From the NCBI RefSeq assembly GCF_030812855.1, contig NZ_JAUSTK010000012.1, positions 1 to 64,000 on the forward strand: a DNA stretch of 64,000 bases. Direction: 5' to 3'. The stretch is from Paenibacillus wynnii (GTDB lineage: Bacteria; Bacillota; Bacilli; Paenibacillales; Paenibacillaceae). The notes under the pieces are model-generated. The model had not been told where the DNA came from. It did not search any database and saw only the letters and a program-made list of their open reading frames with translations. Below, in pieces: positions 35,713 to 43,548 of the stretch. The position numbers and the translations under genes were made by a program. Numbering within the stretch: the stretch's first letter is position 1; every line of letters starts with the position of its first letter.

Positions 35713-35963
35713 TCTTTGGGGCGGTATGGGTAAGATTATAGGGATATTTCCCCTTAAACTCAAATTCATGGCATTTCGGTCGGTAATAGCGGGCATTTTC
35801 CTCTCTAATTCGACGAAGGACTGGTCCGCAACCCGGATTCGGCTACCTGTATGGCGTAGTTGCCACAAACCCGGTGAAACATCAGGCGAGGTTAGAACGA
35901 AATCGTTCCAGGCATAGTGATGAAAACGGAAAGTCAAGCACTGATTTCGAGATAGAGCCTAAA

Positions 35964-35997
35964 AAAAAGCACGACTTTTAATTAGCCGGGCTTTTTT
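35964..35997. terminator. Bidirectional terminator at element/agr-like boundary
   Basis: AAAAAAAAGC and GCTTTTTTTT flank a weaker core; it would end the minus-strand agr-like operon. Confidence 0.6.
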
Positions 35998-36313
35998 TTC
36001 TTGCCGTTAAGTATTTTTTTATACGTAAGTCATTTGATTCCGAGACTGTTGTAAATTGCGAACCATTATTAAAAGAAACAATCTTTCGTACAGAATCATA
36101 ATCATCAATATTATGGATATTGACTACGTTACTTCGATCAAGACGTTCGAATCCTTTACTCCCATAAGCACAAAAAATATCAGAAAGAGTGGTGGGGAGA
36201 ACAAATTCGCCTTCTTTCGTGTGGACGAATATTGTATTTTTATAATTAGAGAAGTACAATATTTCCTCTTCCTGGATATCCCAGGAAGAGCCGTCGTGAT
36301 GTAGAACACGCAT
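35978..36313 (-). CDS. Stand-alone LytTR DNA-binding regulator
   Basis: 111 residues made of one LytTR domain: EEEILYFSNYKNTIFVHTKEGEFVLPTTLSDI, then SKGFERLDRSNVVNIHNID and KIVSFNNGSQFTTVSE, the usual beta-rich DNA-binding pattern. No receiver domain precedes it, unlike AgrA. The start at 36313 is set by AAGGATGGGG 5 nt upstream. Last gene of a four-gene minus-strand cassette; probably the output regulator of the peptide system. Confidence 0.85.
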   Translation of the reverse strand: MRVLHHDGSSWDIQEEEILYFSNYKNTIFVHTKEGEFVLPTTLSDIFCAYGSKGFERLDRSNVVNIHNIDDYDSVRKIVSFNNGSQFTTVSESNDLRIKKYLTARKKSPAN

Positions 36314-36334
36314 GTTTTCCCCATCCTTGTTCAA

Positions 36335-36454
36335 TTACTTCTGTAATTCTTTTGGTGCTTCTGGGCTATGAAACGCGAACTTCATAATAGATACAAAAAA
36401 ACGAGCAGATGCTGAAAGAGCAGCAGAAGCGTGTTTTGCAACAGATTTCTTCAT
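36335..36454 (-). CDS. AgrD-like cyclic peptide precursor
   Basis: A 39-residue frame starting MKKSVAKHASAALSASARFF and ending PEAPKELQK. It has the AgrD layout: an amphipathic N-terminal leader, a core, and a charged tail with P-K-E-L as in staphylococcal AgrD. There is no cysteine; the likely core is SIMKF (residues 22-26), which could close a serine lactone. AAAGGAGGGGG lies 5 nt upstream inside the end of the agrB-like gene, and start and stop overlap (TAATG). Confidence 0.8.
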   Translation of the reverse strand: MKKSVAKHASAALSASARFFVSIMKFAFHSPEAPKELQK

Positions 36455-36990
36455 TATTTCCCCCTCCTTTTCCATGGGATTACTGTTAAAGACTGGACAA
36501 AAAATGCCAGTCCGATGACAGACGAATTTATAATAAAATTAAAACTAACTAATAGAATTGAAGCTAGTTTTAGGTGGGGGAAAAATCTGAGAGGAATTTG
36601 AGCATTTTTATCTGGATTGGGTGCAAAGAGCAACATAATTATGAAGCTGATAGTATTTATTACTAAAACTATCCCTCCTCTAAAGTTGAGGAAATATGGA
36701 GTTAGAGTACACAGTAAAATGGTAACCACATTACAAGCAGACGCAGTTTTTAGATGAAAACCTCCAGAACATATGCGCAATATGGATAGACTCACAAAAA
36801 ATAACATAGTATCCACTAAGTTATCAAGCAGCAAGCCTATAAGTGCAGATCCTGACAATATTAGCAATGTATTTAAAATTATATTCAAGGAGTATTGCAT
36901 GATTTCAATGGAACTGGTTTCTTCCGGATTTGCTCGTTTAATTGAAACTGATATTTTATTTGCGAGATGATTAATAATCATGTTTATCAT
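36454..36990 (-). CDS. AgrB-like peptide-processing membrane protease
   Basis: 178 residues with about five membrane helices. The catalytic pair is in ICSGGFHLKTASACNV: His and Cys seven positions apart, as in AgrB. It should cleave the tail of the AgrD-like peptide and cyclise it. The N-terminus NHLANKISVSIKR is typical. Start 36990 or 36981; both lie within the end of the upstream gene, overlapping by 11-20 nt. Confidence 0.87.
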   Translation of the reverse strand: MINMIINHLANKISVSIKRANPEETSSIEIMQYSLNIILNTLLILSGSALIGLLLDNLVDTMLFFVSLSILRICSGGFHLKTASACNVVTILLCTLTPYFLNFRGGIVLVINTISFIIMLLFAPNPDKNAQIPLRFFPHLKLASILLVSFNFIINSSVIGLAFFVQSLTVIPWKRRGK

Positions 36991-37630
36991 GGTCCTTTTT
37001 ATTGGAGAGATATAAATATCCAAACAATAGAACTGCATAAAATATAGGTATCAATGAGAAAAATTCAAATAAATGCTTGGCAGAAAATAACATAAACAAT
37101 GTAAAAAATGGGGAAGGCAAAGTTAAAATAAACATAATTTTGTCGCGGCTGCTGATGTTAATGCTCCCATCAGGCTTGTCTGGGACAAAATCAAATCCCT
37201 TCCTCTTTTTTCCTATATAATAACCAATATATAAAGTTATTATCGAGGAAATGAACTGTAAAAGATATGTTCCAAAAGATAATATAGGATACTGAAGTTC
37301 ATAGATACCTGACATTTTCATCAATAAATAAAGAACGGATTGAATTAACAAAAAAGCCTGATAAGCCATGGCCGTCATTATTGTTGCATAGAATACTTGG
37401 ATTCTAAACAAAAGCCAAAAAAAACAAAAGACTAGTATGTACTGTAATAAGACATCAACATCGGGTGAATTATAATTATTGCGGAGGACGTAAGAGAATC
37501 CCCCCATGATCATACTGGCAAATATAATTTCTTTTTCATACAGATCAATCTTAAAAATCTTGAAGGCTAGAAAAAATAAAGCACAACTTTCCAACACGGA
37601 AAATAACATGAAGAGCAAAAAATCCAACAA
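36971..37630 (-). CDS. Multi-helix membrane protein, sensor-like, no kinase
   Basis: 219 residues with six to seven membrane helices and no histidine-kinase domain: it ends GYLYLSNKKDHDKHDY right after the last helix. The N-terminal part (FLLFMLFSVLESCALFFLAFKIFKI) resembles the membrane sensor half of AgrC-type or GHKL proteins. The frame is open from 37720, but a good promoter lies inside that stretch and the TTG at 37630 has GGGAG 8 nt upstream, so the shorter start is used. Probably receptor or partner of the peptide; could also be an anti-regulator of the LytTR protein. Confidence 0.6.
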   Translation of the reverse strand: MLDFLLFMLFSVLESCALFFLAFKIFKIDLYEKEIIFASMIMGGFSYVLRNNYNSPDVDVLLQYILVFCFFWLLFRIQVFYATIMTAMAYQAFLLIQSVLYLLMKMSGIYELQYPILSFGTYLLQFISSIITLYIGYYIGKKRKGFDFVPDKPDGSINISSRDKIMFILTLPSPFFTLFMLFSAKHLFEFFSLIPIFYAVLLFGYLYLSNKKDHDKHDY

Positions 37631-37678
37631 TGCATACACTCCCGATGAACCGATTAATTTATTCTTAATCTTGCGAAT

Positions 37679-37707
37679 ATTATACCTAATGATATAAAAT
37701 TCAACAA
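37679..37707 (-). promoter_or_regulatory. Promoter of the agr-like cassette
   Basis: Minus strand: TTGTTG (37707-37702), 17-nt spacer, TATAAT (37684-37679). Confidence 0.65.
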
Positions 37708-37768
37708 CAGGAAATGCCACTTTTCACCAAATATTTCTTAAAATTTGTAAATGGAGGGGATTTCGACC

Positions 37769-38296
37769 ATGGAACAGCGGCCAAATCGTAATGAATATGG
37801 AGACTTTTATGCTGATTATATCTCGTTAGTGCCAGAGAACGGTGAATTGGTTACTATTTTTAGAGAGCAGTCACAAGCGATATTTGCTTTTTTGGGAGAA
37901 TTAAGTGAAGTGCAGGGGGAATACCGCTATGCATCAGAGAAATGGAATATCAAGCAGATCATTGGACATCTGATAGATAATGACCGCATTATTTCTTACC
38001 GTCTGTTAAGAATTGCCCGAGGAGATAAGACTCCGCTTGCTGGGTATGAGGAAAATGACTATGTGGATTCCGGTTGCTTTGACAGGTTCACTCTGAAACA
38101 GATGGTTGATCATTATAAATTGGTTCGTGAATCGACACTGGTATTGCTGGAAAGTCTGCCTCAGGAGGCCGGGATCCGGACGGGAACCGCTAATGACTCA
38201 TTGATTTCTGTGAGAGCATTGATATGTGTACTGATTGGTCATGTGATTCATCATTTGAACGTGATTCATGAGCGGTATTTGAATAGGGAGGTGTAG
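37769..38296 (+). CDS. DinB/YfiT-like metal-binding protein
   Basis: 175 residues, four-helix DinB-like fold. Three His ligands are likely in QIIGHLIDND (near residue 66) and VLIGHVIHHLNVIHERY (near 160). Such proteins act as bacillithiol- or other thiol-dependent transferases or hydrolases. ATG 37769 follows GGAGGGG by 8 nt. Divergent from the agr-like cassette. Confidence 0.82.
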   Translation: MEQRPNRNEYGDFYADYISLVPENGELVTIFREQSQAIFAFLGELSEVQGEYRYASEKWNIKQIIGHLIDNDRIISYRLLRIARGDKTPLAGYEENDYVDSGCFDRFTLKQMVDHYKLVRESTLVLLESLPQEAGIRTGTANDSLISVRALICVLIGHVIHHLNVIHERYLNREV

Positions 38297-38391
38297 CATA
38301 TGCGCTTATTAAAAGGTATATTTCGCTTCTTTGTACCGGCAGAAAGAACCTTGCTGTTCACAACGTTTGACCAGGCACAATATTATAAAAT

Positions 38392-38440
38392 AAAAAAAGC
38401 ATTCCCCCGATTGATTCGGCTGCGGAATGCTTTCTTTTGT
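38392..38440. terminator. Bidirectional terminator between dinB-like gene and tdk
   Basis: AAAAGCATTCCCCCG pairs with CGGAATGCTTTCTTTT; it serves tdk on the minus strand. Confidence 0.75.
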
Positions 38441-38442
38441 CA

Positions 38443-39012
38443 TTATAGAGGCGGGTTCTTGTGGCATTTACGGCAGACGGGATAATAGGCTTCATTTCCG
38501 CCGATTTGAATTTGCTTACCGCTGTAAACCGGCTTACCGTTCTCCACACGCAGGGCCATAGTGGCTTTGCGTTCGCAGAACCAGCATATAGTCTTCATTT
38601 CTTCGATTTTATCTGCGTAAATCAACATATATTTGCTTCCCTCAAAAAGGTTGTTCTGAAAATCATTTTTGAGTCCGAAGGCCATTACTGGAATATTTAG
38701 CTCATCTACGATACGGACCAACTGAAGAATGCTGTCGCGATTCAAGAATTGGCATTCATCAATCAGTACACAATGAGGTTTTGGTTGGTGGTTGCTGACA
38801 ATGCTGTATATGTCCGTCTTTTCGTCTATGGCTCTAGCTTGTTTGCGTAGTCCTATTCGGGAAGAGACATAACCAATTTCATCTCTGTCATCCAGAGAAG
38901 AGGTGAAAATAAGAACAGATTTGCCTTGTTCCTCATAATTATGGGCTACCTTTAGAATTTCTATAGATTTGCCGCTGTTCATTGCTCCGTATCTAAAAAA
39001 CAACTGTGCCAC
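38443..39012 (-). CDS. tdk: Thymidine kinase
   Basis: 189 residues. P-loop [16 protein letters not shown], Walker-B-like [10 protein letters not shown], lid region and zinc ligands CWFCERKA and [10 protein letters not shown] identify a type II thymidine kinase, which phosphorylates thymidine in salvage. The GTG at 39012 ([16 protein letters not shown]) has AAAGGA upstream and gives the standard length; the longer frame is not needed. It works with the nucleoside phosphorylases found later in the window. Confidence 0.93.
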   Translation of the reverse strand: MAQLFFRYGAMNSGKSIEILKVAHNYEEQGKSVLIFTSSLDDRDEIGYVSSRIGLRKQARAIDEKTDIYSIVSNHQPKPHCVLIDECQFLNRDSILQLVRIVDELNIPVMAFGLKNDFQNNLFEGSKYMLIYADKIEEMKTICWFCERKATMALRVENGKPVYSGKQIQIGGNEAYYPVCRKCHKNPPL

Positions 39013-39193
39013 TGTCCATCGGTCCTTTCCAAATGACAAAATAATAGCTATCTCCAAAAGGCGACCTTATTACAGTATCATATTCCTGACACCGTAAGCC
39101 AGCAAAAACATGTTATATGAGGCAACTTAAAAACTTCTTTCCTGGAGATGGTATAATAAAGCTCAATGAATGGTAAGAAAGGGAGTAATTACG

Positions 39194-39403
39194 GTGGTAG
39201 ATAAGGTGAGTCAATACAAAAAACGCATCGATTCTTTAATAGAAGATGAAAAGTTATCCCCGGAGGTGCAGGCGTTACTTACGGATATGATGACTGATTT
39301 AACAGAAGTAGCCCGTAGTAACAAAGCACTCCGAAGAGCCGCTGTGAAGTCTGCGCAGTCCTCAATGATGTCGAGCCGTTTGCGGGATGCGCTGCAAGAG
39401 TAA
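39194..39403 (+). CDS. Small hypothetical helical protein
   Basis: 69 residues, all charged helix (VSQYKKRIDSLIEDEKLSPEVQ; MMTDLTEVARSNKALRRAAVKS). GTG 39194 follows AAAGGGAG by 9 nt; ATG 39170 has no ribosome site. It lies just upstream of an ABC transporter pair, but no link is evident. Function unknown. Confidence 0.55.
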   Translation: MVDKVSQYKKRIDSLIEDEKLSPEVQALLTDMMTDLTEVARSNKALRRAAVKSAQSSMMSSRLRDALQE

Positions 39404-39465
39404 TGGTATTGGGTATTAATATATAACAAATTACGGAGAGTTGGTTGTCCGGTCGGAGGTAAGGT

Positions 39466-41208
39466 ATGAGCTTGATTTCTGCTTACTTGAAAAAATACCG
39501 TGTGGCAGCAGTCGCCGCACTAGTTATGATGCTAATTGAACTGGCTGTGGAGCTGTCACAACCTCTTTTGATCTCCAAAATTATTGATGAAGGTATTAAG
39601 GGCAGGGACCCTTCTGTGGTGTGGATGTGGGGCGGCGTTTTAATAGGAAGCGCTTTAATTGCATTTATCGCCGGGATCTTAAGTTCCTTTTTTGCATCGC
39701 ATACCAGTCAGGGCTTCGCTTTTGATCTAAGGGACAAGCTGTATGAGAGAGTGCAATCTTTTACTTATGAAATATTCAACCGTTTTGCTGCTTCTTCTCT
39801 AATTACACGGCTCACCAGTGATGTTTCCCAATTGCAGGATACGATATTTATGAGTTTGCGTTTTATGACGCGTGTACCGCTTGTAGTTATGGGCAGTGTG
39901 ATCATGGCGCTGGTTGTGCATGTAAAGCTTGGATTAATCCTCACGTTGACGGTTCCTGTCTTGGCCGTATTTCTATATTGGGTGATGAAACGAGCATCCT
40001 TATTGTTCCGAAATGTTCAAGCCCGTCTGGATGGTGTCAACGGGGTCATTCAGGAAAATTTGACAGGGATACGGTTAATCCGTGTGTTTGTGCGTATGAG
40101 TCATGAAATTGGCCGTTTTGCTGGCTTTAGCGAAAACCTGATGAGAACGACAATCTCTGCACTAAGGTTAACAGAAACAACGATGCCCTTTATTTTGCTA
40201 ATCGTGAATGCAGGGATATTAGCTGTGCTTTGGTTTGGCCGACTGGAGATTTCTACGGGTGACGCTACCCTGGGTGAAACGATTGCGGTAATCAACTACT
40301 CTCTGCGCACCATTGGTGCATTGTCGGCCCTATCCTGGATCGTAGTTACCTTTTCCAGAGCCCGGGCTTCCTTGCAGCGTATTGAAGATGTATTCGCCGA
40401 GGGAACGTCTATACCTGACACAAGTAGTAGTTCTGAGAAGACATCATTAATTCACAGTAAACCGATTCAGGGCAGGGTTGAATTTGTGAAGGTTGGCTTT
40501 TGCTATCCTGGCAGTGATATTTCTGTTCTTGAGAATATCTCCTTTACAGTTTCCCCGGGGGAGCGGGTTGCTATTATGGGTTCCACCGGCTCTGGGAAAT
40601 CCTCGCTTGTTGGACTTATTCCACGTTTGTACGAAGAAAACTCAGGGGCTATACGAATTGACGAAATAGATACCCGCGAAATGGATATTTCAAGGCTGCG
40701 CCATGCCATTGGCTATGTTCCACAGGAAGTGCTGCTCTTTACAGGAACGGTAAGGGAGAACATTGCGTGGGGGGATGAGAATGCGACCCTGGAACAGATC
40801 CAGAAGGCTGCTGTAGCGGCACAAATTCATGAGACCATACAAGGATTACCTGATGGATACGAGACAAAGCTTGGACAGAGGGGTGTTAACCTGTCGGGCG
40901 GTCAAAAACAGCGTCTAACCATAGCCAGGGCTCTTGTGAGAAATCCGTCCATACTCATTCTTGATGACAGTACCAGTGCATTGGATGCAGTAACTGAAGG
41001 TGCTTTGTTGGAGGCTCTGAAGGAAATGTCCTGTACCACGTTTTTGATTACCCAGAAGATCAGTTCTACAGCATCGGCGGATTTAATTCTTTTGCTGGAT
41101 GAGGGACGATTAATTGGAAGCGGCAATCATAAGGAACTGATGGTAAGCTCTGAACTGTATCGAACCATCTACAAATCACAATTGGGGGAGGAGGTTCAGC
41201 ATGTTTAA
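39466..41208 (+). CDS. ABC exporter half-transporter A (degenerate site)
   Basis: 580 residues: six membrane helices (residues 15-300) and an ABC ATPase. Walker A is MGSTGSGKSSLVGLI and the signature NLSGGQKQRLTIARA is canonical. The Walker B reads ILILDDSTSALDA, with Asp instead of catalytic Glu, and the H-loop is LITQKISS with Gln instead of His. This is the non-hydrolytic half of a heterodimeric exporter (LmrCD, YheI/YheH type). It overlaps the partner gene by 8 nt. Confidence 0.92.
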   Translation: MSLISAYLKKYRVAAVAALVMMLIELAVELSQPLLISKIIDEGIKGRDPSVVWMWGGVLIGSALIAFIAGILSSFFASHTSQGFAFDLRDKLYERVQSFTYEIFNRFAASSLITRLTSDVSQLQDTIFMSLRFMTRVPLVVMGSVIMALVVHVKLGLILTLTVPVLAVFLYWVMKRASLLFRNVQARLDGVNGVIQENLTGIRLIRVFVRMSHEIGRFAGFSENLMRTTISALRLTETTMPFILLIVNAGILAVLWFGRLEISTGDATLGETIAVINYSLRTIGALSALSWIVVTFSRARASLQRIEDVFAEGTSIPDTSSSSEKTSLIHSKPIQGRVEFVKVGFCYPGSDISVLENISFTVSPGERVAIMGSTGSGKSSLVGLIPRLYEENSGAIRIDEIDTREMDISRLRHAIGYVPQEVLLFTGTVRENIAWGDENATLEQIQKAAVAAQIHETIQGLPDGYETKLGQRGVNLSGGQKQRLTIARALVRNPSILILDDSTSALDAVTEGALLEALKEMSCTTFLITQKISSTASADLILLLDEGRLIGSGNHKELMVSSELYRTIYKSQLGEEVQHV

Positions 41209-43033
41209 AGCATTACTTGAACCCTTTCGTCACCCTCGACCGGTAATTACACTTGCAGAAGGCAAGATAGGGCTTGCAACGGGACGCAAACCGAAATCTA
41301 AGGCTAAAGATTGGTCGGGTACACTGAAGAGAATATGGAATTACCTTGCTAAGCGAAAGGTGAAATTGGCTCTTGTTCTGTTCATGGTTGTGCTAAGTTC
41401 ACTGCTCTCATTGCTCGGCCCTTATCTGGTCGGTGTAGCCGTGGATGATTTCTTGGAGGGGACGGGAGGAAAGTTGTGGGGTGTCTTTTTAATTGGACTG
41501 TCCCTGGTATATATCTTCAATTCACTGACTTCCTGGCTGCAAAATATCTGGATGATCGAGATCGCTCAGGAGACCGTATACCGAATGCGTACGGAGTTGT
41601 TCTCCCATTTGATTAAATTGCCTATCTCATTCTTCAACCGCCGCCAGCAGGGTGAGATTATGAGCCGGCTTACCAATGACATTGAAAATATAAGCTCTAC
41701 GTTTAATAGCTCCGCTATCCAGATTTTTTCGAGTATTTTGACGCTTGTAGGTACAGTTTCCGTAATGCTGTGGCTTAGCCCTATATTAACCTTGCTTACG
41801 TTTATTGTCGTCCCTTTGATGGCTTTTGGCATGCGCTGGATTACCCGGCGGACGGGTCCGCTATTCAAGGAACGGCAGAAGAATATGGGGGAACTTAACG
41901 GCTATATTGAAGAAACTTTATCTGGGCAGCGTATTATTAAAGCCTTTTCGCAGGAAGAACGTGTGATAACGGGTTTTCGTGAACGGAACGAACGGATTAT
42001 GCTGTCAGGCTACTGGGCGCAGGCGATCTCCGGTTTTATTCCGAAGCTGATGAATGGACTGAACAATTTAAGCTTTGCGATTGTCGCTGGGGTAGGGGGA
42101 ATCTTGGCGATTAACGGCTCCATTACGGTTGGAGTAATTATCGTATTTGTGGAATACACGCGTCAGTTCACCCGTCCGCTAAATGATTTGGCGAATCAGT
42201 GGAACAGTCTGCTGTCAGCGATTGCCGGTGCTGAGCGGGTGTTCGAGGTTCTGGATGAAGAAACCGAAGCGAAGGATGAGGGGGCGGCCAAAACACTGGA
42301 GACCGTGGAAGGAGAAGTGGAATTCTCCGGAGTATCCTTTTCCTATGACGAAGCAGGAGATACGCTCCAAGACATTAGTTTTATGGCTAAGCCTGGGGAG
42401 ATGATTGCTTTGGTGGGTCCTACCGGAGCCGGGAAAACTACAGTAATCGGGTTGTTATCCCGCTTCTATAACCCGCATAAGGGGCAGATTACCATTGATG
42501 GACATGATATTACCTCTATTCGCCGCGAAAGTCTCCGAGGACATATGGCATTTGTACTGCAGGATACTTTCTTATTTAAGGGTAGTATTCGCGATAACAT
42601 CCGTTACGGAAGATTGGATGCTACGGACGAAGAGGTCGAGGAGGCTGCCAAGCTGGCCAATGCCCATTCTTTCATCATGCGGATGCCGGATGGTTATGAA
42701 CGTATGCTGGCGACAGACGGAAGCGGCATTAGCCAAGGTCAAAAACAACTGTTAGCGATTGCCCGAGCCATTCTGGCTGACCCGGCCATGCTGATTCTTG
42801 ATGAAGCAACCAGCAGTATCGATACGGTTACGGAGATCAAGATTCAGGAAGGTTTGCAAGCGCTTATGAAGGGCCGTACCAGCTTTGTGATTGCCCATCG
42901 ATTAAATACCATCCGATCGGCTGACCGTATTCTCGTTCTTCAAGGGGGTCACTTACTTCAGCAGGGATCCCACGCGGAACTTCTTCGTCAGGGCGGGTTA
43001 TATAGTGAATTGGTAGCAGGCGGCGCAAAATAA
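41201..43033 (+). CDS. ABC exporter half-transporter B
   Basis: 610 residues: a ~50-residue cytosolic N-terminus, six membrane helices and an ATPase with Walker A VGPTGAGKTTVIGLL, Walker B MLILDEATSSIDT with catalytic Glu, and H-loop FVIAHRLNTI. Its signature ISQGQKQLLAIARA is degenerate, as expected for the partner of the gene before it. The two make one active and one degenerate ATP site. Likely lipid or drug export. Confidence 0.92.
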   Translation: MFKALLEPFRHPRPVITLAEGKIGLATGRKPKSKAKDWSGTLKRIWNYLAKRKVKLALVLFMVVLSSLLSLLGPYLVGVAVDDFLEGTGGKLWGVFLIGLSLVYIFNSLTSWLQNIWMIEIAQETVYRMRTELFSHLIKLPISFFNRRQQGEIMSRLTNDIENISSTFNSSAIQIFSSILTLVGTVSVMLWLSPILTLLTFIVVPLMAFGMRWITRRTGPLFKERQKNMGELNGYIEETLSGQRIIKAFSQEERVITGFRERNERIMLSGYWAQAISGFIPKLMNGLNNLSFAIVAGVGGILAINGSITVGVIIVFVEYTRQFTRPLNDLANQWNSLLSAIAGAERVFEVLDEETEAKDEGAAKTLETVEGEVEFSGVSFSYDEAGDTLQDISFMAKPGEMIALVGPTGAGKTTVIGLLSRFYNPHKGQITIDGHDITSIRRESLRGHMAFVLQDTFLFKGSIRDNIRYGRLDATDEEVEEAAKLANAHSFIMRMPDGYERMLATDGSGISQGQKQLLAIARAILADPAMLILDEATSSIDTVTEIKIQEGLQALMKGRTSFVIAHRLNTIRSADRILVLQGGHLLQQGSHAELLRQGGLYSELVAGGAK

Positions 43034-43039
43034 AAAAAG

Positions 43040-43070
43040 AACAGCCTTCCCTTAAGGGAGGCTGTTTGTC
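43040..43070 (+). terminator. Terminator after the ABC exporter pair
   Basis: AACAGCCTTCCC-TTAA-GGGAGGCTGTT stem then TG/T-rich sequence; convergent with the DUF2627 gene. Confidence 0.82.
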
Positions 43071-43075
43071 AGGAT

Positions 43076-43381
43076 TTATGAGGTTGTCTTAGGCGGCTGA
43101 GTTTGTGTAGGTTTCTTTTTCTCCTTAAACCGAGGACCGACATAGTTGCGCTTGCGGTCACGGGTAAGAATCCAACCGCCAAGAAAAGCCATTCCAGCTG
43201 CGAAGAGGAGCAGTCCTCCTCCGAAATGAAGCCAGGCAAATACTGGGGTTGCCGTATCATCTCCGTGCATGGATATATAATTATAAACATCGTCCTTCAT
43301 CATGATAAAGCCCTTCATGGCAAACAGGCCGGGAATAACGAGAATTAGAATGGCAATAAAGCGTGTAATTAGCAGTTTCAT
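43076..43381 (-). CDS. yqzF: DUF2627 membrane protein (YqzF-like)
   Basis: 101 residues with two membrane helices (RFIAILILVIPGLFAMKGF; WLHFGGGLLLFAAGMAFLGGWIL) and a Lys/Pro/Thr-rich cytosolic tail. DUF2627 proteins (YqzF) sit next to the bkd/ptb genes in Bacillus. Start 43381 has AGGAGGGTAG upstream. Function unknown. Confidence 0.8.
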   Translation of the reverse strand: MKLLITRFIAILILVIPGLFAMKGFIMMKDDVYNYISMHGDDTATPVFAWLHFGGGLLLFAAGMAFLGGWILTRDRKRNYVGPRFKEKKKPTQTQPPKTTS

Positions 43382-43548
43382 AAGAATTCTACCCTCCTGA
43401 GCCCTTTTCATTTCAATTAATGATAACGCTTAAGCCCTCAATTGTCCATTTGGCTATGACATTTATAGGTTTTGTAATGTGGGAAAAAGAGAGTACAATA
43501 GGGTACGTTAAGTTGAACTTATGTGTAATTATTGGAGGGATACCTATC

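Larger units (their letters stand above)
35122..35960. mobile_element. Element with terminal inverted repeats, about 840 bp
   Basis: Left end AGGCTC (35122-35127), 7 nt, AAATCAGTGCTTGAC (35135-35149). Right end is the exact inverse: GTCAAGCACTGATTT (35933-35947), 7 nt, GAGCCT (35955-35960). No transposase is intact inside. It looks like a non-autonomous or decayed transposable element; no target duplication was confirmed. Its interior shows no convincing gene but several repeats. Confidence 0.6.

Noticed and set aside
35440..35937. 165-codon minus-strand frame inside the inverted-repeat element
   Set aside because: Low-complexity Cys/Tyr/Thr text that repeats with the direct repeats, no ribosome site; it is a chance frame in repeated DNA.
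37631..37720. Longer start (GTG 37720) for the membrane protein of the agr-like cassette
   Set aside because: A TTGTTG-17-TATAAT promoter lies within it and a better ribosome site serves TTG 37630.
38300..38485. 61-codon frame after the DinB-like gene
   Set aside because: It runs through the bidirectional terminator and into tdk on the other strand.
43430..43548. Sigma-54 promoter before the bkd cluster, as in B. subtilis
   Set aside because: No TGGCAC-N5-TTGCA-like pair was found in the gap.
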